From Leuctra nigra (lineage: Eukaryota; Arthropoda; Insecta; Plecoptera; Leuctridae), in the NCBI GenBank assembly GCA_934045905.1, contig OW203769.1, positions 18,259,705 through 18,323,704 on the forward strand: a stretch of 64,000 bases of DNA, written 5' to 3'. The notes beneath the pieces were generated by a model that worked only from the letters and a program-made list of their open reading frames with translations, was not told the origin of the DNA and did no database searches. Both the position numbers and the translations under genes were made by a program. Shown here piece after piece: positions 58,362-64,000 of the stretch. Numbering within the stretch: the first letter of the stretch is position 1; the number at the start of each line of letters is the position of its first letter.

Positions 58362-61300
58362 CTGTAGGAAGAAACAACAGCCACAAATCATTGCCGGGAG
58401 GAAATTATAACAAATGTATTGCCTTGACACTTGAAAATAGTTAAATATCTTGCTGCAAATTTGCAGAAAATCTAACAATTTATATAATTTAGAAAATAAT
58501 TTTCAAACATATATTTGGTTTATACACAAGATACAAATTAGGCTTCCAAATTATAAACTATTATAGGAACTATAGAAGATAGCGATTTTTAAAATAAAAT
58601 GTGGAACCAAATTCAAATGCCAAAAATACGTTATTCATTACACATAATGTAACAATATTTATGTGGAAGCTTTCAGAACCCACCATGGAGTAAAAAGAAA
58701 GCAAAGAGGAAAACAGAAAATATGCACGATTCCAAGAAAATAAGGAACTTACATTAAAAAATGTTTCAACAGAGAGTGGAATAAATCCAGCAACTCGGAT
58801 GACAACAGGTTGGTTAGCCATCGACATCATGGTCCGCATTGATCGCTTGAAGCTTGACGACGCTTCGAACCAATCACAACCGTAGACAGCCTCCCTCACT
58901 AGCGAGCTCTGTAACACGAAGTGTTAACCTCTGTTTGGTTTCAGCACAACACAACGCCACAGATTTAATATCAGTGAATGTAACTTACTTCTTCTGTAAC
59001 TGCGTTTGACAGCAAGCAGATAATATACAGCTCAGCCAATAGAAATCCGACGAAACTTAAGTAGCCCAACGATTTTAAGTCGAGTCGTGGTAACTGTAAT
59101 TAGAGAAGCAATTGGTGTTTTAATGATACGGCAGTTTATCGACCATGATATTAACAATTCCACGTGCAAACTTCATATTATAATTCTGATTTCAATCTGT
59201 ATTCCAGCACAGATTCCAGCTTTTTTCAGCTTCTTCACTTACGAAAGAAGTGAAGATGACAGCGAGACATATTCCTAGAAGATTGCAGGCGAACTGGTCC
59301 ATAAGAATCACATTAAACGCAGCTTCAAAGTCCTTCACCAAGCTGTGAAACAAGCCACAGTTACACTCCAACAATGTGATACCAGAGCCTGTAGCTGTTA
59401 CCTCTCTGAGGCCTGATTCTACAACTGCATTGCTGGTCACCTAGCAATTATTTCCATGTTAAGTATATGGAAGAAAATTGATAGGCGACCAGCAATGCAG
59501 TTGTAGAATCAGGGCCCTGGTTACACCAACACCCACCTGATAATATCAGCATGGTGTTTGACACAACCAGCCATACGTCCCTCCATCACTCGCTCATCTT
59601 CTCTCTGCAGATTCATCTCGATATTGTGCTCGGTCATCTCTCCATCACTGCACTGGACCATTCCACTGTCTACTTCCTCATCAGAGTTCATATCCACGGA
59701 CATTATTCTCTGAAAGTGGGCCTCACATTCCATCGAGTTAACATTCTCAATGAACTCAATGAATGTAGTTTCCTCTCCAGAACCATTTCCATCTTCAATC
59801 AAGATGCTGGGACTCGAACCCTGGACCACTGGCTGGAGATTGCTCTGCGATGTTTCTAATGTCAGATATACAGGACTTGGATGAATATTTACCACTCTTG
59901 AATCTTGTTCTCTTCCATGCAAACTGACCATCTCTATGGTCTCCTCTGTCATTCCACTTCTTCTTCCTTTACTTTTCTCTTCAGCTACCTCGGCTGTGTT
60001 TGGACGAATGTTGGAGAGATTGTGACGAAGAAGTTTCATCTGTCCGGCGAGATGGATGAGAAATGTCATCAGAAATGAGTCCACTGCACCCATGATCATG
60101 AACATAATTTGCGTCGAGAAAACCCAAAATGCAAGCTGCAGCTCGAAATACGGCGTCTCTCTGCTCGGCAACCAGCCGCTGGAACACAAGATGGAAACAT
60201 CAAGAATACGGAAGAAGGATGGTAACAAGCGAATATAACTTTACCTTAAAGGGAATTAGTACAAGGCAGTGTCTTCAATAAATAACAAAATTGCAATTAT
60301 TGATACAACGAAGACTGAACGCAATTAGAGACTGTGGAAATGAAAGTATTGCGGAAAATAGCCGGGAAGACTAAAGGTGACCATATACCTTGTGCAACAA
60401 TAAGACAGCACTATGAAGTAAAGCCAAACACGGACTGGATCGATCACAGGCGAGGGGAATGGAACCTGTGATCGATCATATATCAAGAATGGATGAAGAC
60501 AGGATTGATAGAGTTACACGAGACAAGAGGCCTCGAGGCGCAAGGAATAATGTGTGACCAAGAAAGAGGTGGAAGGACAGTTTGTAGAGAAGAAGAAGAC
60601 GACAATGATTGAAGAAAACTAACAAAATTAGTTCGCATATTTTTGGAAAAGTAGTCGGAATTTGTCAATTCATAGAGCAATTATAATATTACAAATATTC
60701 TAAATATTTCTTGCTGCGCAGCTCTACGGAATCAATGAACACGTGCCACACAGACGACCTGGAAATCCTCACCTGAAGAATAATCCTCTTTTCTTCAACA
60801 ATGCAGGTATTCCAAATGCAAACATCGTAACATAAGTCGATGTAAAGGCAATGAAGAAGCTCGTGACCTTGACGCCTGCGCGGTGAGTGCGCTGCTTGAT
60901 CTGCTGCGCATGTGCGCTGTTGCCATGTCTCTCCACCAGATCCTCCAGACCTCGAACAAGGTGTTGGTACGACGCATTCCGAATCCAAAAGCAGCCGCCT
61001 GGAAGTTGACATTTTACTGAAAGTTCTCGAACGAGTAAATTAAACAGCAGCACAGTATTACTTGGAAAACGCTCGGTGCAACGCGTTGATGAGCGAATAA
61101 TCCAATGTCTTGAATTAATCATCACAGATTTATGTATCAAAATTTACAGATTTGTAAATACTCCTAAAATATTGGTCCCCATGACCATGCAAAGTTTGAA
61201 GTGAATCAATAAAACAGTTCCTTGTAAATTTTCAGAAATCAGAGGATCTAGTTCAAAAACCATACCTGGGACTGCTCAAATAAAATGAATGTACATAAAT

Positions 61301-62585
61301 TTCAGACTAATCGGATGAAGGGTTTAGCCTGGACATAGCCTACCAAAACAAAAACAAACAAAAAACAAACAAACACACATAGAAAGTGCCATAAGAGTCC
61401 CGTGGTGACGCTCGCAACCCTCCCTCAATGATTGCTGCTGATACAGATTGTGATCAGTGATCATGAATTGAACCATTTAGTTTTTCATATGACAAAGATC
61501 GTTGATATTGCTGTTGATTTGCAATTTATCAAAACAAAGGAAAACCTGACTCAAGTGTTGAAAATTGTAAGATGAAAACAATTGTAATATATGACTTTCG
61601 TATTCCATGTGCCGATTCTCAAATTTAACCCGCATGTGAAAATGTTCAACTGTGCGAAATCAAGTAAAATATTTGGTATTTCAATGATAGTTTAGTGATC
61701 ACTGATAATCCATTGACCTTATTCTGTATTTATTTTAGATTAGATATCTCTTCTGCATGAATTCATTTAAATTCTTGCCGAAATGAGATTATTAATAGTT
61801 ATTGATATCGTTTTAGTAAACAAAAAAGTAATAACTGTGCAAAGCGACAACTGTTACGAACTCTACTTATACCTTTGGCTACGAATATAGAGCCGAAGAT
61901 TATTCCTGAGGCGCCTTCACAAATCAAGGCGAAGTTTGTAGGATCCAAGTAAATGCCAACTGGAATCACGACGCAACTTGCCAACGCTTGTGATGCAAAT
62001 GCGAAGTACGGTATGGACTTGATTATATACCTTTGTGTAATCCCAACCTTAATGTCAGTCGCGGGCCACAATCCTGGAATCATCAGAATTAAGTAATATT
62101 TTGTTGGCTGTGTCTACAAACCGTTTAAAAAGTGATCTCACTGTCGATCACAATTTACATATTTTAATATTTCTGTTTTGCAATTCATAGTTTGCTCGAA
62201 CTTCTTTTGTTTTATATCAGCAATGCAAAATTATTGAATTTTTGACCTGAGGACGGACATTACGTTGGCATGATTCCTCTTCGTACTAATGAAATCTCCG
62301 GAGCCTATATACATTATCCCAGGTACTCCTTAACTATAAAATATCATCACAAATGCAGAGAATCACAGCTATTCTGCGTGCCATTAAGATGGTAGCAGGC
62401 AACAAATGAGATGACATCACGTGTTAACTAGAAATACCTTAATTAAATTTACTTTATTTTACAAGGGGTTGTTTAAAATTGCACAATTCTTTATTTTTCA
62501 TCAAATCTTTCAGTAAAATTAATTGATGCATTTTGCATTTCCATTACTTACCGAAGTAGTAGAGGAACTTCTTGTTTAAATCCAT
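58281..62585 (-). CDS. Insect odorant receptor (7tm_6 family), eight exons
   Basis: Minus-strand exons: 62585-62552, 62073-61873, 60998-60773, 60178-59537, 59342-59243, 59093-58989, 58908-58753, 58361-58281 (TAA). All junctions are GT-AG and in phase; about 514 residues. The start MDLNKKFLYYFGLWP is typical of the family. Membrane segments are visible near residues 30-75, 125-150, 168-200, 380-401 and 408-430. The hallmark C-terminal block is AVYGCDWFEAS, then FKRSMRTMM, ANQPVV, GFIPLSVETF and TYSYY. Such receptors form ligand-gated cation channels with Orco in olfactory neurons; the C-terminus is not Orco-like, so this is a ligand-specific subunit. Typical length is 380-420 residues; the excess is an insertion of about 130 residues in exon 4, between TM4 and TM5. 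No stop codons or frameshifts. Confidence 0.94.
58753..58908 (-). CDS. Odorant receptor exon 7
   Basis: 156 nt, 52 codons, phase 0-0, acceptor GTGTTACAG, donor AAT/GTAAGT. Contains the diagnostic AVYGCDWFEA, FKRSMRTMMSMA and FIPLSVETFFN motifs. The preceding intron is only 80 bp. Confidence 0.95.
58989..59093 (-). CDS. Odorant receptor exon 6 (TM6)
   Basis: 105 nt, 35 codons, phase 0-0, acceptor CTAATTACAG, donor GAAGAA/GTAAGT. YLSFVGFLLAELYIICLLSN, then AVTEE, like the family's conserved S/G-N-x-L-T/I-x-E/Q turn. Confidence 0.93.
59243..59342 (-). CDS. Odorant receptor exon 5 (TM5)
   Basis: 100 nt, acceptor TGTTTCACAG, donor TTTC/GTAAGT. LVKDFEAAFNVILMDQF, then CNLLGICLAVIFTSF. Confidence 0.93.
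59410..59517. mobile_element. Hairpin MITE in odorant receptor intron 4
   Basis: Left GGCCTGATTCTACAACTGCA TTGCTGGTC; right GACCAGCAATGCAGTTGTAG AATCAGGGCC. Arms of about 33 bp and a loop of about 35 bp. It fills most of a 194-bp intron. Confidence 0.8.
59537..60178 (-). CDS. Odorant receptor exon 4 with long acidic loop
   Basis: 642 nt, phase 2 to phase 2. It codes for the TM3-TM4 loop and TM4 (FWVFSTQIMFMIMGAVDSFL, MTFLIHLAGQMKLLRHNL), then about 130 residues (about 213-344) rich in Glu, Ser and Met (EVAEEKSKGRRSG, EDGNGSGEETTF, DMNSDEEVDSGM), then resumes the family pattern (CVKHHADII, like the usual C-x-x-H-H/Q-x-I). The insertion is inside the exon, with no intron-like boundary that keeps the frame obvious. 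Confidence 0.93.
60773..60998 (-). CDS. Odorant receptor exon 3 (ICL1-TM3)
   Basis: 226 nt, acceptor CAACTTCCAG, donor TTCAG/GTGAGG, ends in phase 2. Codes for ASYQHLVRGLEDLVERHGN and the membrane segment SFFIAFTSTYVTMFAFGIPA. Confidence 0.92.
61873..62073 (-). CDS. Odorant receptor exon 2 (TM1-TM2)
   Basis: 201 nt, phase 1 to 1, acceptor GATTCCAG, donor AAAG/GTATAA. Two hydrophobic segments (YFAFASQALASCVVIPVGIY and GASGIIFGSIFVAKG). Confidence 0.92.
62552..62585 (-). CDS. Odorant receptor exon 1
   Basis: ATG at 62585-62583, 11 codons plus one base (MDLNKKFLYYF, then G), donor TTCG/GTAAGT. Exon 2 begins GA TTG TGG CCC after acceptor GATTCCAG, giving the Gly-Leu-Trp-Pro motif. Confidence 0.85.
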
Positions 62586-63459
62586 GCAGTTGTAATTGTC
62601 GCATATTTTCTGGAACCTTGTGCTTAAAGCGAGTCCCATCTTACAGATTACTTCGCATAAGTCGGAGTGTCTATTTCAATACAAAGACAACACACTCTTC
62701 CCATATACTTTCTTACTTTTATCATTTCAACAAACAACAACTGAACAGTCATTAGCATGTTTGCAAGTATCCTCTTCGATAGATCATTAGAAGTTCAAAT
62801 TATCAATTTCGTGTAGCTGACATTATTTATTAAGTTTGTTACAGTAAAATTGTGTTGCCTACATTTGTGAGCTAAATAACTTTTAAAAAAATGGGTCAAA
62901 AGTAAACAAAAGTTTCCAGTGTGGTATTCTTCGGTGTTAATCCAACTTGGTAAGACAATAGGGTATAGTCCCCTCTATAATATGTCCTGAATAAAATTAC
63001 CCTATATCGCGACTACCAGTCGTACACAGATGTAGTATAAGTTGCCTCAGTGGCGTGCCGAACCTATCTTGAGGACCGGTGCTAAGTCATTGGTGGGTAT
63101 ACCCACCCACCCCCAATGGTCAAGAACATAAAATGGGCAGCGTTTAATGAGTCCTGGGGGGAGGGCCCAGGTCCGGGGCGCATAGCATAGGAAAAAAATC
63201 AATTTCAATACCAACTTTGAAGGTTCTTGGTGCATTTTAGACTATTTACTCTGTATTTTATAGACTTGAGAATATAATTCATCATTGTTAATGTTGGATG
63301 AAGTTAACACCTCTTAAAAAACTACCTACAATGAAAGAAATAAAGCGAAGTGAATTATTTTAGTTTTACTACTTTAAGACTGATTTCAATTGATTAGTTA
63401 CACATTAATGGAAGAGAAAAACAGGGAAGTAATTAATTTAATTCTTTAACGCATTGCAC
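62586..63459. other. Upstream of the odorant receptor gene
   Basis: Presumed promoter side of the receptor. No clear TATA box. 63045-63235 starts CAGTGGCGTGCCGAACC and has C/G-rich blocks (CCCACCCACCCCCAATGG, GGGCCCAGGTCCGGGG) like the poly(C) MITEs; its right end is not resolved. Confidence 0.45.
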
Positions 63460-63975
63460 CCACACATGCCGCTCAGCGAAATTTTTGGATTTTGTCTACA
63501 TTAGAACGAGTTTTAAATGATTTTACAGGTAGGTAGGACGATTTTGAAAGAAAACAGAAAATTCATTCATGTATAAAAATCACAAATAAAAGTGCCGCGC
63601 AGCGAATTTTTCAGGTTTCAGCTACCTTATGACGGGTTTAAAATGATATTACAGCAGCAATAAGATCATACATAAAATAGCCGCGTAGCGAACAATTTTT
63701 TTTTGCTTTTTTAGAACGGTTTTAAAATAATTTTACAGGTGCCTAACTATAATTTTACTAAAATTAAAAAAAGAAAAGAAAAATTAATTAATTCATAATC
63801 AAAATGCACAAATAAAAATGCCGCGCAGCGAATTTCTTGCTTTTAGGCTACCTTAGGACGGGTTAATGATAAATTACAATATCAATAAATCACACATAAA
63901 ATAGCCGCGCAGCAAAACTTTTTGTTTTTGGTTACAAGAACGAGTTTAAAAATGATTTTACAGCTACTGTATTTT
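63460..63975. repeat. Alternating tandem repeat with GCCGCGCAGCGAA core
   Basis: The core GCCGC(G/T)(C/T)AGCGAA lies near 63469, 63592, 63680, 63820 and 63903; steps are about 123, 88, 140 and 83 bp, so long and short units alternate. Each core is preceded by ACAAATAAAA or ACATAAAATA and followed by a T run and an ACGxGTTTAAAATGATTTTAC stretch. It may continue beyond the window. Confidence 0.75.
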
Positions 63976-64000
63976 TTTTAAATAAACCAAAAAGTGATTA

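Noticed and set aside
59551..59859. Plus-strand ORF of 102 codons
   Set aside because: Antisense of odorant receptor exon 4, which has family motifs and exact splice phases.

Overview
The window is AT-rich, intron-rich and crowded with transposable elements. It looks like nuclear DNA of an insect: it carries an insect-type seven-transmembrane odorant receptor gene, a flagellar radial spoke gene (flagellated sperm), GT-AG introns of 80 bp to about 32 kb, 5S- and tRNA-derived SINEs and many foldback/MITE elements. I cannot fix the order; a hemimetabolous insect is plausible, but that is a guess.

Three multi-exon genes were assembled by hand from splice sites and matching codon phases. (1) Minus strand, 11155 to 2405 and running off the left edge: a secreted protein with a group A scavenger-receptor cysteine-rich (SRCR) domain. 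Its first intron holds a 62-bp minisatellite whose unit is the intron/exon junction of exon 2, so the 3' splice site exists in 75 copies. (2) Plus strand, 15318-55216: Rsph3 (radial spoke head 3), about 345 aa. Its first coding exon is present as nine tandem copies that differ only at synonymous positions. It is separated by an intron of about 32 kb from exon 2, and the remaining exons lie at 48.5-55.2 kb. (3) Minus strand, 62585 to 58281: an odorant receptor of about 514 aa in eight exons, with an unusual acidic insertion of about 130 residues in its second intracellular loop. The SRCR and Rsph3 genes are divergent; Rsph3 and the receptor converge. A fourth coding exon or gene (32982-33752, plus) sits inside the large Rsph3 intron. 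It is unidentified, and its C-terminal end resembles the Rsph3 first exon.

The rest is mostly mobile DNA. There are two copies of a composite element with a terminal foldback (17.0-18.9 and 30.5-31.8 kb), whose foldback arms are matched within each copy but differ between copies. A larger foldback lies at 41.1-42.0 kb. Also present are a 5S rRNA-derived SINE (three copies), a tRNA-derived SINE (five or more copies), hAT-like MITEs with 8-bp target duplications and long poly(G)/poly(C) runs, several long-TIR MITE families (some nested), and a LINE 3' end. The last 0.5 kb is an alternating tandem repeat. No prokaryotic, viral or CRISPR features were seen.

Gene calls rest on protein-family recognition plus exact exon-phase arithmetic. 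Nothing was run against a database.
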